From the NCBI RefSeq assembly GCF_050003625.1, contig NC_134397.1, forward strand, positions 191,725,063-191,789,062: DNA of 64,000 bases. Direction: 5' to 3'. Of this stretch, positions 44,006 through 55,188 are shown one piece after another. The first letter of the stretch is position 1; every line of letters begins with the position of its first letter. Both the position numbers and the translations under genes were made by a program. The stretch comes from Haematobia irritans. Lineage: Eukaryota; Arthropoda; Insecta; Diptera; Muscidae. Under the pieces are notes generated by a model that worked only from the letters and a program-made list of their open reading frames with translations, made no database searches and was not told where the DNA came from.

Positions 44006-46805
44006 CCAGCAAAAAAAGAGCTTCCAAAAAAGTAGTTTGGATCCCCAATCTGTGATCCGGAAGTAATGCAAACTTGGATCATCTCCAATGAATTTTACAT
44101 GGACTTGTCATAGGACGGAAGTACTCCCTTTTTGGATCCTTTGCATTGCTTTACAAGTTGTGCCCTGGAAGTTAATTTTAATGAAGAAATTTAAAAAGCG
44201 AAAAAAAATTTTTCAACCAATATTACTATGAACGAAAAAATAAGAAACGCAGGTTCAAATCTCACCAGCGGAAATTTTTTTATCAAATATTTTTCTAAAA
44301 AAATATTTTTTTATGTCATGCGTCGTTTTTATTTTTTTATTTTCGGCATATATTTTCGTATAAATATATTTTTTCCATTAAAAATCAAAAAAAAATTAAA
44401 AATTCTCGTAATTTGCAAAACCTTCTCAAAAGAACTTCCATGGAAGGGAAAAAGTCAAACGGCACAGGTTCAAATGCCAGCGGGGATGAAATTTATTTTT
44501 TTTTAACTTTTTTTATTAATTTCTATTTTTTTAGTTTTTTGGGAAATTTAATTGTACAAAATTTGCACTTAAAATAACCTGATTGCTTTCTTTCTAATAC
44601 TTGTCCACAAGGACTGCATCGGAAGTAGAAACAAGTATACAAAGCAGTAAGTTCGGCCGGGCCGAATCTTAAATACCCACCACCATGAATCAAATATTAT
44701 AGTTTCCTGTGAAAATTTCAGGGGGATTTGGTGACAAGCAGATCAGTTCAACCAGTACACTTCCCGAATATAAATTCATAGATTTTACCTATGAAGACTA
44801 GATCAGATTCTGGACTTATAGGAACCATATTTGTTTGAGTTTTTGAGGAATCATAAACATCGTGTGAAAATGTGCAAGAAAACGATGAAATAACGCCTTG
44901 ATTTTAAATCTAACATCTGTCGATTTTTACCCCCATTATTTAAATGATTACCAGAAGTAAAATCTGGAAACTATAATTCAGTTTCAAGCAATTTTCATTA
45001 TCAATGCACATGGACCGATATTCACCATTTTCGGCACACCTCTTTATGTTCCTAAAATACTTCTAGATTTAAAATTTCATGGAAAAATATGAAAAAAACT
45101 ATGGCTTCTAAAAGCCCAAGAAGTAAAATCGGGAGATCGGTCTAATTGGGAGATAAACCAAAACATGGACCAATACACGCCATTTCGGCTCTCATATATG
45201 AGGTCTTAAAATACCTCTAGATTTCTCATTTCAGGCAAATTGGATAAAAACTACGGATTCTAGAAGCCTAAAAAATCAAATAATTTCTTGCACACTTATT
45301 TGTATCCTAAAATCCTTTAGATTTTCGATTTCAGGCAAAGTGGACAACAATTACGGTTTCTAGAAGCCCAAAAGGTAATATCGGGAGATCGGTCTATCTG
45401 ATGGCTATATCAAAATATCATACTCACCATTTTCGGCATACCTTTTTATGGTCCTAAAATACCTCTAGATTTCCAATTTGAGGCAAGTTGGATAAAAACT
45501 ACGGTTTCTATAAGCCAAAGAATAAAATCTGGATATCGGTCTATATGGGGGATATATAAAAACAAGGTCCGATACTCATCAATTTCAGTACACCTCTTTT
45601 AGACGCCCAAGAAGTAAAAACTGGCGATGGGTCTATATGGGACTATACCAAAACATGGACCGATACTCACCATTTTTAGCACACCTCTTTATTGTTCTAA
45701 AATACCTCTAGATTTCCAATTTCATGCAAATTGGATAAAAACCACGGATTCTATAAGCCCAAGACCCCAAATCGGTCTATATGGGGGATATACCAAAACT
45801 TGGACCGATACTCACCATTTTTATCACACCTCTTTATGGTCGTAAAATACCTCTAGATTTCAAATTTCAACCAAATTAGATAATAACTACGGATTCTAGA
45901 AGCCCAAGAAGTAAAATCGGGAAATCGGTCTATATGGGGGCTATACCTAAACATCAACCGATAGTCACCATTTTTGGCACACCTCTTTATGGTGCTAGAA
46001 TACCTCTAGATTTCCAATTTCTGGCGAATTGGATAGAAACTATCAATTCTAGAAGCCCTGGAAATATAATCGGGAGATCGGTCTATATGGGGACTATACC
46101 AAAACATGGACCGATACTCACCATTTTTGGCACACCTCTTTGTGGTCAAAAAATACCTCTAGATTTCCAATTTCAGGCAAATTGGATAGAAACTAAGGTT
46201 TTTATAAGCCCAAGACCCCAAATCGGAGGTCGGTTTATATGTGGACTATATCAAAACTTAGACCGATATAGCCCATCTTCGAACTTGACCTGTCTGCAGA
46301 CAAAAGACGAGTTAGTGCGAAATTTCAGCACGATTGCTTTATTATTGAAGACTGTAGCGTGATTACAACAGACAGACAGCCAGACAGCCAGCCAGACAGA
46401 CAGACAGACGGACAGACGGACAGACGGACATGGCTATATCGTCTTAGAATTTCTCCCTGATCAAGAATATATATACTTTATATAGTCGGAAATCGATATT
46501 TCGATGTGTTACAAACGGAATGACAAACTTATTATAGCCCCGTCACCATTCTATGGTGGTGAGTATAAAAAATCATTGGGGGATCCCAAGATGTGCTTTA
46601 GAAGAAGTGTTTGTGCACTTGTCCAAAAGGACTGCATCGGAAGTAGAAAAAAATGATTGGGGGATCCCACGATGCGCTTTAGAAGAAATGTTTCTGAAGT
46701 TGTCCAAAAGGACTGCATCGGAATTTGAAAAATCTCAATGGGGAATTCTGGGATGGGCTTTAAAAGATATGTTTGTGGAACAACTTCCAATTTTTTTTTG
46801 CTGGG
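44006..46805 (+). mobile_element. E1 element, copy b, complete ends, split by E2
   Basis: Begins CCCAGCAAAAAAAGAGC after ATA (44003-44005) and ends TTTTTTTTGCTGGG before ATA (46806-46808), so a 3-bp ATA duplication is possible (a TA with uneven ends is the alternative). It shares the left block, GGTTCAAATGCC-type boxes and tandem 78-bp units (GGACTGCATCGGAAGTAGAA, GGGGGATCCC) with copy a. The E2 element 44631-46567 lies between the left block and the tandem units. Confidence 0.7.
44631..46567 (+). repeat. E2-family element, complete, nested in E1
   Basis: The head ACAAGTATACAAAGCAGTAAG with the palindrome TTCGGCCGGGCCGAA is followed by AATACCCACCACCATGAATC. About nine units of 152 bp follow (CGGTCTATATGGGGGCTATA, CTCTAGATTTCCAATTTCAG), then GACAGACAGACGGACAGACG, and the tail hairpin CACCATTCTATGGTGGTGAG/TATA at 46542-46567. 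It sits in an A run of E1. The long ORFs across it are repeats of YMGAIPKHGPI-like peptides and not genes. Confidence 0.72.
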
Positions 46806-47340
46806 ATAGTTATATATAGCCCCCATATAAACCGATCCCCAGATTTGGCTTGCGAAGCCTCAAGGAGAAGCAAATTTCATCCGATCCGGCTGAAATTTGG
46901 TACATTGTGTTGGTATATGGTCTCTAACAACCATGCAATAAATAGTCCACATCGGTCCATAATTATATATAGCCCCCATATAAGAGTTTCAGTATATGAT
47001 GTTGGTATATGGTCTGTAATAACCATGCAAAAATTGGTCCACATCGGTCCATAATTATATATAGCCCCCATATAAACCGTTCGCCAGATTTCACCTCCGG
47101 AGCCTCTTGGAGGAGCAAAATTCATCCGATCAAATTTGGAACGTCGTGTTAGTATATGGCCGCTAACAACCATACCAAAATTGGTCCATATCGTTATATA
47201 GTTATATATAGCCGATCTCCAATCACACAACCCAATTAATTCGATTGTGGATGACAGTCTTTCGTAGAAGTTTCTACGCAATCCATGGTGGAGGGTACAT
47301 AAGCTTCGGCCTGGACGAACTTACGGCCGTATATACTTGT

Positions 47341-47930
47341 TTTTAAGTGGAATCTTTTCAGCATTCTGTGATTTGATAATGACACTTTTATTACGAATAG
47401 TTTTGAATCGCACCAGAATTATTTTGTGCGTCGCTAACCTTTGGCCGGGGTTTAAGTATTCTTTTCCAAAATTTTGGAAAATTTGTACTCGGTAACACAT
47501 ATTTAATTTTTTCTTAAGACTTTATATTTTTTCATCGGGGTCAGGTTTCATTTCATGAAAAAAAGAAAGTGAGACCTATTTTTTTGGGTCGATTTTAATA
47601 TTTCACTTACGTTTTGTTGGAGCCAATAGTCATTATGAAACGTCTTGCCACATTTGCGGCCATGTTTCATTTGGGTGGGTATATTTTTCGATGGGTATAT
47701 TTTTGCACGAAAACGGTAACTGCCGCAGAAATGATCCAATAAATGAGGCCAAGGGCTTACGTCGGTGTTTAAAATTTTCTTCTATCGACGGAAGCCTAAG
47801 TGGAGTGACGCGATTTCAAAGTAATATGAGTGGACTGCCTGTGCACTGATGATTATGGTATTGATTCCGAGCCAACAAAGCGGAGAATTGAAGTAAGAAC
47901 AAATTTAAGACACAATTTTTTGACTTCAAG
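47341..47930 (+). other. intron with a short E7 fragment
   Basis: Mostly unique. GTATTGATTCCGAGCCAACA with AAGCGGAGAATTGAAGTAAG at about 47858-47905 is a piece of E7. Confidence 0.4.
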
Positions 47931-49252
47931 TAGCCGACTATATTATACCCTGCACCACTTTGTAGATCTAAATCGATCGATCGATACCATATCACATCCT
48001 ATATATAAAGGTTTGTCCCAAATACATACATTTAAATATCACTCGATTTGGACAGAATTTGATAGACTTTTACAAAACCTATAGACTCAAAATTTAAGTT
48101 GGCTAATGCACTAGGGTGGAACACAATTTTAGTAAAAAAAAATATGGGAAAAATTTAAATCTGAAGCAATTTTAAGGAAACTTCGCAAAAGTTCATTTAT
48201 GATTTATCGCTCGATATATATAAATATATTAGAAGTTTAGGAAAATTAGAATCATTTTTACAACTTTTCGACTAAGCAGTGGCGATTTCACAAGGAAAAT
48301 GTTGGTATTTTGACCATTTTTGTCGAAATCAGAAAAACATATATATGGGAGCTATATCTAAATCAGAACCAATTTCAATCAAATTTGGCACACATGACTA
48401 TATTACTAATTGTACTCCTAGTGCAAAATTTCAACCAAATTGGGCCAAAACTCTGGCTTCTGGGGCCATATAAGTCCATATCGGGCGAAAAATATATATG
48501 GAAGCTATATCTAAATCTGAACCGATTTCAATCAAATTTGGCACGCATAGCTACAATGCTAAATCTACTCCCTGTGCCAAATTTCAACCAAATTGGGCCA
48601 AAGCTCTGGTTTTTAGGAACATATTAGTCCATATCGGGCGAAAGATATATATGGGAGCTATATCTAAATCTGAACCGATTTCAATAAAATTTTGCACACT
48701 TGACTATACTACTAATTGTACTCCTAGTGCAAAATTTCATCCAAATTCGGCCAAAAATCTGGCTTCTGGGGCCATATAAGTCCATATCCGGCGAAAGATA
48801 TATATGGGAGCTATATCTAAATCTGAACCGATTTGGCTGATATTTTGCAAGATTTTCGAGATTCATAAAATATTTGGATGTACGGTATTTCAAGAAAATC
48901 GATTGATAAACACACTAACTATGACCACATCGGGGATAAATATATATGGCAGCTATATCTAAATCTGAACCGATTTTTTCCAAAACCAATAGCGATTGTC
49001 TCTGTCCCAAGAAACGGCCCTCTGCCAAATTTGAGGACGATCGGACTTAAATTGCGAGCTGTACTTTGTGCACAAAATTACATATACAGACAGACGGACG
49101 GACAGACAGACGGACATCGCTAAATGGACTCAGAATTTAATTCTAAGCCGATCGGTATACTAAAAGATGGGTCTATGACCACTATTTCTTGGCGTTACAT
49201 ACAAATGCACAAACTTATTATACCCTGTACCACAGTAGTGGTGAAGGGTATA
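47931..49252 (+). repeat. E6 element, second copy (head truncated)
   Basis: Starts at TAGCCGACTATATTATACCC, so the first 25 bp of the head are missing. Five units with ATATATGGGAGCTATATCTA, a GACGGACGGACAGACAGACG run at 49093, and the tail hairpin TTATACCCTGTACCACAGTA/GTGGTGAAGGGTATA ending at 49252. A short E4-like piece (49253-49345) follows. Confidence 0.65.
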
Positions 49253-49690
49253 AATATGGGAAACATTTATATCTGAAACAATTTTGAAGTAAATTCCCAA
49301 AATTCGATCTATGATTAGAAGTACAGGAAAATTGGAGTCATGTTTACAAGTTTTCGACTTAGTTGGGACGGAAAACATCCAATCTGGCAACACTGGTATA
49401 GTTTCAACCATGAGTCATATCCCAGATGGCGAAAATAGGCCGCAATTGAAAACGAAGCACTATCTCAAAAAGTAAATTGGGGTTTATTTTCATAATACAA
49501 TCGGTCCCCAAAAATACAATGAAGTTATTTCCACAAAAACATAAACATTTGGTGTTTTCCATATAATTTTGTTGGTCTAAAAATTTAATATATTTAAAAA
49601 CGAACAAAAATAAATAATATAGCACTTTACTTTTTTAAATTAAAGCAACGTTGTGTCTTATTTATCTTTTTCGTTTCTTTTTCTTCCCAG

Positions 49691-49993
49691 GATGAATGTA
49701 CATCTATTTTGCGTACCATCAGTCATCACATCAATTCCGAACATCATGAACTGCAATCCCACCGACTTTTAAGCATTTTCAAAATGGCTGAAGTCGAAGT
49801 CGTTTGGCCAGAGAGTAGTGCGGCCACCAGTAGTCTACGATCGACTACATCTACATACAGCTCAAGTCTAACATTACTCGTAATGATGATGTCCTCGGTA
49901 GTTATGAGTCTAAGTGTGACGGTGACTCTGACCTCACAGGTCAATTGCATGCGGCATGTGAGTAGACGACAAACGAATACAATGCAAACATGA
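49691..49993 (+). CDS. Gfrl: Gfrl-like receptor, last exon H, C-terminus
   Basis: The acceptor TTTCTTTTTCTTCCCAG ends at 49690. In phase 0 it encodes DECTSILRTISHHINSEHHE, LQSHRLLSIFKMAEVEVVWP, a Ser/Thr stretch (ESSAATSSLRSTTSTYSSS), a hydrophobic segment LTLLVMMMSSVVMSLSVTVT and a short tail SQVNCMRHVSRRQTNTMQT, with TGA at 49991-49993. The hydrophobic stretch of about 22 residues after a small-residue region suits either a GPI-attachment signal, as in GDNF receptors, or a single membrane span with a 20-residue basic cytoplasmic tail. The polar tail favours the second or a poor GPI signal; I cannot decide. Confidence 0.83.
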   Translation, partial: DECTSILRTISHHINSEHHELQSHRLLSIFKMAEVEVVWPESSAATSSLRSTTSTYSSSLTLLVMMMSSVVMSLSVTVTLTSQVNCMRHVSRRQTNTMQT

Positions 49994-50387
49994 CATTAGA
50001 ATATTAAGGTGAAATAATTAGATGGTAATTAGGACTTTATAGATATACACCAATAGGCAAAAACCAAAAAAAAAAATAAAACGGAAATAAATGATATACA
50101 TACATATACATATATATACATACTTATAGAGCAAATGAAAAGAGTATATTACAGCATATACATACATATGTACTATTATTATGTATTATTATTAATACTA
50201 TTATTATTATTGTTTATATAATTAACAAAATATATTTGTATGTTTGTATCCGTTCATCCACTACGAATGCCCTACCATTCAAAAGGACTAAATTATAAAA
50301 ACATGAAACTTACTACTTATAAATAGAATATTTTATACAATGTACAGTGTTATAAAGAAGAAAAAGTGGATGAAGAGAAGAAGACGA

Positions 50388-50393
50388 AATAAA
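50388..50393 (+). terminator. candidate polyadenylation signal of the Gfrl-like gene
   Basis: AATAAA about 395 nt after the stop codon, followed by a T/C-rich stretch. Another AATAAA lies at 50075-50080. The 3' UTR between 49994 and here is AT-rich with ATACATACATATAC repeats. Confidence 0.45.
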
Positions 50394-50399
50394 AATCAT

Positions 50400-50789
50400 C
50401 TTATTATGAATCCATCAACCATCCTTCGTTGCTCGCTCCTTAGGATCCCAATGTTTAGATATGTGAAATGTTTTTGTACGTACATTCAGATGTAAGTTTG
50501 TTAAGATTCAAAAGAGCTATGAGTTAAGGGTTAGAATACTTCAATTTGAAGGTAAAACTATTTGTACATAAATATTATTAAGGAAAGCATACGTTTATTT
50601 GAAAAGTAAGATTGTTGTTTTTTTTCACAGTGACTTTATAATTTTAATGTTTTTAATTTATTTTTATTTTATTTTATTATGTCATGACAATGCAATTGAA
50701 AGACAATATTATGATAGTTGGAGAAATTAAATAGAAACATAAATATAATATATTTAATTCAGGTTCTTGAAGCTGAATAATGATATTGG
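50400..50789 (+). other. intergenic sequence after the Gfrl-like gene
   Basis: Unique AT-rich DNA; no gene recognised. Confidence 0.3.
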
Positions 50790-51020
50790 GAGCCCAAATT
50801 AAAATTGCCGAATTTTTTCGAATGATAAAAAATTTATTGTAGAAAAAAATTGTAACAGACTCAATCCATGAATCAATCCAATTTTTGGTTTCTTCATAAG
50901 ATCTCATAAGAAAATATTGCCATAGATTGGAACAAGTGGTAATTGGATGGAGCAATATCTGCAGTATACGGCGGGTGGGGCAGGACTTCCCGTTCAGTGT
51001 TTTCAAAGCTGGCCCAATCA
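50790..51020 (-). pseudogene. mariner transposase relic, third catalytic region
   Basis: The minus strand reads WEVLPHPPYTADIAPSNYHL, then FQSMA, and after frame changes SYEETKNWIDSWIESVTIFF, the region around the third Asp in one mariner subfamily (WEVLPHPPYSPDIAPSDYHL type). The catalytic Asp is kept in TADIAPSN, but there are stops and shifts. A third mariner lineage in this window. Confidence 0.65.
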
Positions 51021-51115
51021 AATGTTTGTCATTAATGTTTAGTCATGACCGATGTAACCAGTCGGAAAGTAGTAAGAATATTATTCTTTAAATTTAAGTT
51101 TTGTGTGATTTTTTC

Positions 51116-52182
51116 ATACCCTCCACCATAGGATGGGGGTATATTAACTTTGTCATTCCATCTGTAACACACCGAAATATAGCTCTAAGACCCCATAAAG
51201 TATATATATTCTAGGTCGTGGTGAAATTCTGAGTCGATCTGAGCATGTCCGTCTGTTGACATCACGCTAACTTCCAAACGAAAAAAGCTATCGACTTGAA
51301 ACTTGGCACAAGTAGTTGTTATTGATGTAGGTCGGATGGTATTGCAATTGGGTCATATCGGTCCACTTTTACGTATAACCCCCATATAAACGGACCCCCA
51401 AATTTGGCTTGCAGAACCTCTAAGAAAAGCAAATTTCAACCGATCCGGCTGAAATTTGGTACATGGTGTTTGTATATGGTCCTTAACAACCATGAAAAAA
51501 TTGGTCCACAACGGTCCATAATTATATATAGCCCCCATGTAAACCGATCCCCAGATTCGGCTTGCGGAGCCTCTAAGAGAAGAAAATTTCATCCGATCCG
51601 GCTGAAATTTGGTACATGGTGTAAGTATATAGTCTATAACAACTATGCACAAATTGGTCCACATTGGTGCATAATTATATATAGTCCCCATATAAACCGA
51701 TCCCCCGATTTGGTTTTCGGAGCTTCTTGGAAGACCAAAATCCATCTGATGCAGTTGATATTTGGTACGTGGTGTTAATATATGGCCTCAAACACCCATG
51801 AAAAAAATTGGTTGAAATCGGTCCATCATTATATATACCCCCATATAAAGCGATCCCCAGATTAGACCTCCGGAGCCCCTTGGATCAAGTTCGTATTTGT
51901 ATATAGCCCCATATAAGCGACCCCACATTTCAATTCTGGCTCCCTACGTACCGTACAAAAGTCCATATCGATTCGTAATTATTTGTAGACTTACCTACAC
52001 ATACCTTTTTTGTCTAATATATACCACGTATGGACTAACTGACAATTTTGAAAACGATTTAAGATATCACAACCCAAGTAATGCGATTGTGGATGACAGT
52101 CTTTCGTAAAAGTTTCTACGCTATCCATGGTGGAGGGTACATAAGATTCGGCCAGGCCGAACTTACGGCCATATATACTTGT
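51116..52182 (-). repeat. E3-family element, copy j (complete, 1.07 kb)
   Basis: The tail hairpin ATACCCTCCACCATAGGATGG is at 51116, then ATATATATTCTAGGTCGTGG, the unit array, the TTTTTTGTCTAATATATACC motif and the head GGCCAGGCCGAACTTACGGC...ATATATACTTGT at 52150-52182, directly followed by a T13 run. The best complete E3 reference in the window. Confidence 0.75.
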
Positions 52183-52189
52183 TTTTTTT

Positions 52190-52375
52190 TTTTTGTTTCT
52201 TCATTAAAATAAACTTCCAAGGGTTAGCGTATAGTTCATTGTGAAGGATCTGGAAACGGAATACTTCCGTCCATAATCCCATACGCAATTCAGCAAGGGT
52301 ACTCGGTAATGGTACTTCAAACTTCTCAATGCATCCAAACCTTTCGGAATTAGCTAAAACAAGTTCCCTTATCAT
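52190..52375 (-). pseudogene. unidentified coding-like fragment, cut by E3 copy j
   Basis: On the minus strand an ATG at 52375 (context ATCAAAATG) opens MIRELVLANSERFGCIEKFE, then VPLPSTLAELRMGLWTEVFR, FQILHNELYANPWKFILMKK, after which an A run and the E3 head interrupt it. Composition and codon use look protein-coding, with few low-complexity runs. I do not recognise the family. It could be an exon of a neighbouring host gene, a gene fragment or part of a transposon. Confidence 0.3.
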
Positions 52376-52413
52376 TTTGATAAACCCTCCATTTTCTCGC
52401 TTCTGGTGCGATT

Positions 52414-52617
52414 CGTGTTAACGTCGTTTAATCGGGCTCAAATTTTGGCTATCCCAATATCTGGAAAGAGGATTCGTTTTGTGGGGTTAAGGCGAATGCT
52501 CCTAGTGGCACCAGGTCGCCTTTTCGAAGCTAAAGGCTGGCGTAACTCGGTTTGACTCAGCGACGAGCGACACGTGTTAACGCCGTTTAATCGGGCTCAA
52601 CTTTTGGCTATCCCAAT
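52414..52617 (+). repeat. tandem duplication of about 159 bp at the hAT target
   Basis: GTGTTAACGTCGTTTAATCGGG and GTGTTAACGCCGTTTAATCG, each followed by GGCTATCCCAAT, lie 159 bp apart. The sequence after the first copy (ATCTGGAAAGAGGATTCGTT) reappears right of the hAT element at 55657, so the hAT element split the second unit. Confidence 0.6.
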
Positions 52618-52799
52618 CAGGGATCCGGAGCGGTCCATTTTTTTCGCTCCGCTCCGCTCCGCTCCCGCTCCGGAGAAAAAAAAACCGCTCCGCTCCTCGC
52701 TCCCCTCCGAGAAAAAAAATCGCTCCGCTCCGCTCCTCTTCGAGAAAATTATAGTACAAACATTGTATTATTTGTTCAATTGAGTTTTATTTTATTTAG

Positions 52800-53782
52800 A
52801 AAAATCGGGCGGTACATATATGGGAGCTATAGCTAAATTTGAACCGATTTCGATGATTTTTTGCACATATAGTTAGTACTATAGAAGATTACATTTCGCC
52901 AACTTTGAGTAAGATCAGTTGAGCCACCGTGGTGCAATGGTTAGCATGCCCGCCTTGCATACACAAGGTCGTGGGTTCGATTCCTGCTACGACCGAACAC
53001 CAAAAAGTTTTTCAGCGGTGGATTATCCCACCTCAGTAATGCTGGTGACATTTCTGAGGGTTTCATAGCTTCTCTAAGTGGTTTCACTGGAATGTGGAAC
53101 GCCGTTCGGACTCGGCTATAAAAAGGAGGTCCCTTGTCATTGAGCTTAACATGGAATCGGGCAGCACTCAGTGATAAGAGAGAAGTTCACCACTGTGGTA
53201 TCACAATGGACTGAATAGTCTAAGTGAGCCTGAGGCTGCCACATAACCTAACCTAACCTAAGATCAGTTGATAAATAAGGGTTTTATGACCTAATTTGAC
53301 AAAATCGGGCGATACATATATATGGGACCTATATCTAAATCTGAAACGATTTCGATGAAATTTTCAGACTTAAAGGGTGATACAGAAGATTATTTTGTGC
53401 TAAATTTGACGACGATCGGTTAGTAAAAAAAGTGCAACGTGACCCCATTTGTCGAAATCGGGCAATACATATATATGGGAGCTATATCTAAATTTGATCC
53501 GATTTCTTCCAAATTCAATAACGTTCGTCCTTGTGTCCAAAAAACTCCCTGTACCAAATTTCATCAAAATCGGTTAATAATTGCGACCGAAATCCTGTGA
53601 ACAACAAATACATGGACAGACGGACGGATGGACGGACGGACACCAAGCGCTAGATCGACTCAGGAGGTGATTGTGAGTCGATCGGTATATATTTTATGGG
53701 GTCTAAAATCAATATTTCTGTAGGCACATTTTTTGGCAGATCAAACTTATTATACCCTAACCACTATGTGGTTTAGGGTATA
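52800..53782 (+). repeat. E5-family element, copy b
   Basis: ATCGGGCGGTACATATATGG units, GACGGACGGATGGACGGACG run near 53618, GATCGACTCAGGAGGTGATT, and the tail hairpin TTATACCCTAACCACTATGT/GGTTTAGGGTATAAT at 53750-53782. SINE S5 interrupts it. Confidence 0.62.
52923..53258 (+). mobile_element. tRNA-derived SINE, copy S5
   Basis: Full-length plus-strand copy. The tRNA-like head has GGTGCAATGGTTAGC and the B-box GGTTCGATTCC; the body is followed by AACCTAACCTAACCTA. A perfect 13-bp target duplication TAAGATCAGTTGA lies at 52910-52922 and 53259-53271. Confidence 0.93.
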
Positions 53783-53809
53783 ATGACTTTAAAACAATGT
53801 GTTGAAATA

Positions 53810-53985
53810 TTTTATTAATTTTGAAGATTTTTTCAGAAATATTAAATCCATTTTGACTTCATTAAAACGAAATTTGCATTCATGTTAGGATACACATTTT
53901 TATGTCGAATCACTTAGACAAGGAAAAACTTTTTCTCAGAGAAATACGTCTTCTATTCTAAGCAAAATTCGTATTTTAAGCATGT
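53810..53985 (-). repeat. E7 fragment (copy e)
   Basis: AAATATTAAATCCATTTTGAC to GAGAAATACGTCTTCTATTC matches part of E7 in the orientation of copy c. Confidence 0.45.
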
Positions 53986-54534
53986 GAAATATTTGGCCAC
54001 CCGACATTATTCTTTGCGGTGCGCCATCTACTATTTAATATGTGATAGAAACCAAATTTATGAAAATGGACCAAAATGGACCAAATTCTGTTTGGTCTGA
54101 CCATCGGACCAAATTTAAAAATTAGAAATCTTTTGGACCAATTTTGGTCCGATCGGACCAAAACGGCAACGCTGATTGGAATTGAAAGTCTATACACAGA
54201 GTAGAAGTAACTACTCTCCGAAAGTTTTTTTTTTTTGTTTTGCAACAGACGTAGAGAAGAGGTTTTGTTATATTTGTAATGTGTGTGTGTATGTTTATGT
54301 TTGCAACAACCTCCATCGACATCAGTCCGTGGTATACCTACGAATATTCTTACTCAGATCTAGTGTTACCTAATTTCGCCTTTTCCCCTTTATTGTATAA
54401 TAAATCTATATGCGCACATTTTTCAACCAAAATTGAAACTATCCATAATTTTAATTAAATTTTCGAGAACTAATATCAGAAATAAGAGAATGCTAGGATA
54501 TAGTACAATAGTAAAGCAAATATGAATGTCCTTA

Positions 54535-55188
54535 CACTGAAAAAAAGCATGCCCGGTTCCAAAGATTTTGTCTTTACTTTAACAGTTTGGGTATTAATTC
54601 CGAGCCAAAGAAGCGGAGAATACAATTAAGGATACTTTAAAGACGTAATTCTCTTTTATATTTGGGGGTTATGTAATTGCTTCTAGGAAGCAAATGTTAA
54701 TTTTTAATTTTTTTAGATTTTTTTCGTCAGTTGTTATCAAAATCATTTAAAAAAGAGTTAACGAGTTATTTTTTTTCCATATTAAGACTCGACTTTCAGT
54801 AGAAATTATGCTATGTTTCAAGTAAAAAGCGTCTTTGAAATAAAGTGTTGAAAAACATGTCTCATTTTTTAACGATTTTTTGCTTTGTAGGCAAGAGCAA
54901 AAAGGAAACAAATTTAAAGACAATTTTATTAATTTTAAAGAATTTTTCTTAATTATTAAAGTCATGTTGACCATACCTCAAAAATTTTATCTTTCATGTT
55001 ATGATACACATATTTAAGTAAAATCACTTAATTATAAGTACATTTCAACTTTATTCAAAAGTTTATTGCCTTTTGGACAAGAAAAAAAACTTTATTTTAG
55101 AGAAATGCGTCTTCCATGTTAAGCAAAATTTGCATTCTGATTCTAAGGACATGGAATCTTTGACTTCACGACAATATTTTTTTCATTG
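54535..55188 (-). mobile_element. E7 element, copy f (complete)
   Basis: CACTGAAAAAAAGCATGCCC at the left and ATATTTTTTTCATTG at the right are inverted ends. The interior is the reverse of E7 copy a (TTCCGAGCCAAAGAAGCGGAG, TCGACTTTCAGTAGAAATTA). 654 bp, close to the 656 bp of copy a. Confidence 0.62.

Larger units (their letters stand above)
43766..47340 (-). repeat. E3-family element, copy i, host of nested E1 and E2
   Basis: The tail hairpin TATACCCTCCACCATAGGATGG is at 43766 and the head CGGCCTGGACGAAC...GTATATACTTGT ends at 47340. The unit breaks at CACATCGGTCCATA (44005) and resumes with TAGTTATATATAGCCCCC at 46806, exactly the missing continuation. Net length without insertions is about 0.77 kb. 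Confidence 0.75.

Noticed and set aside
45627..46362. Repeated ORFs encoding YMGAIPKHGPI-like peptides (also 51353, 59091, 27775 and 39907)
   Set aside because: They are translations of the 150-bp tandem units, occur on both strands, and have no constant start or domain.
52922..52995. Functional tRNA gene at the SINE head
   Set aside because: Box A and B motifs are present, but the anticodon and acceptor stems do not pair properly, and the block is joined to the SINE body with a target duplication.
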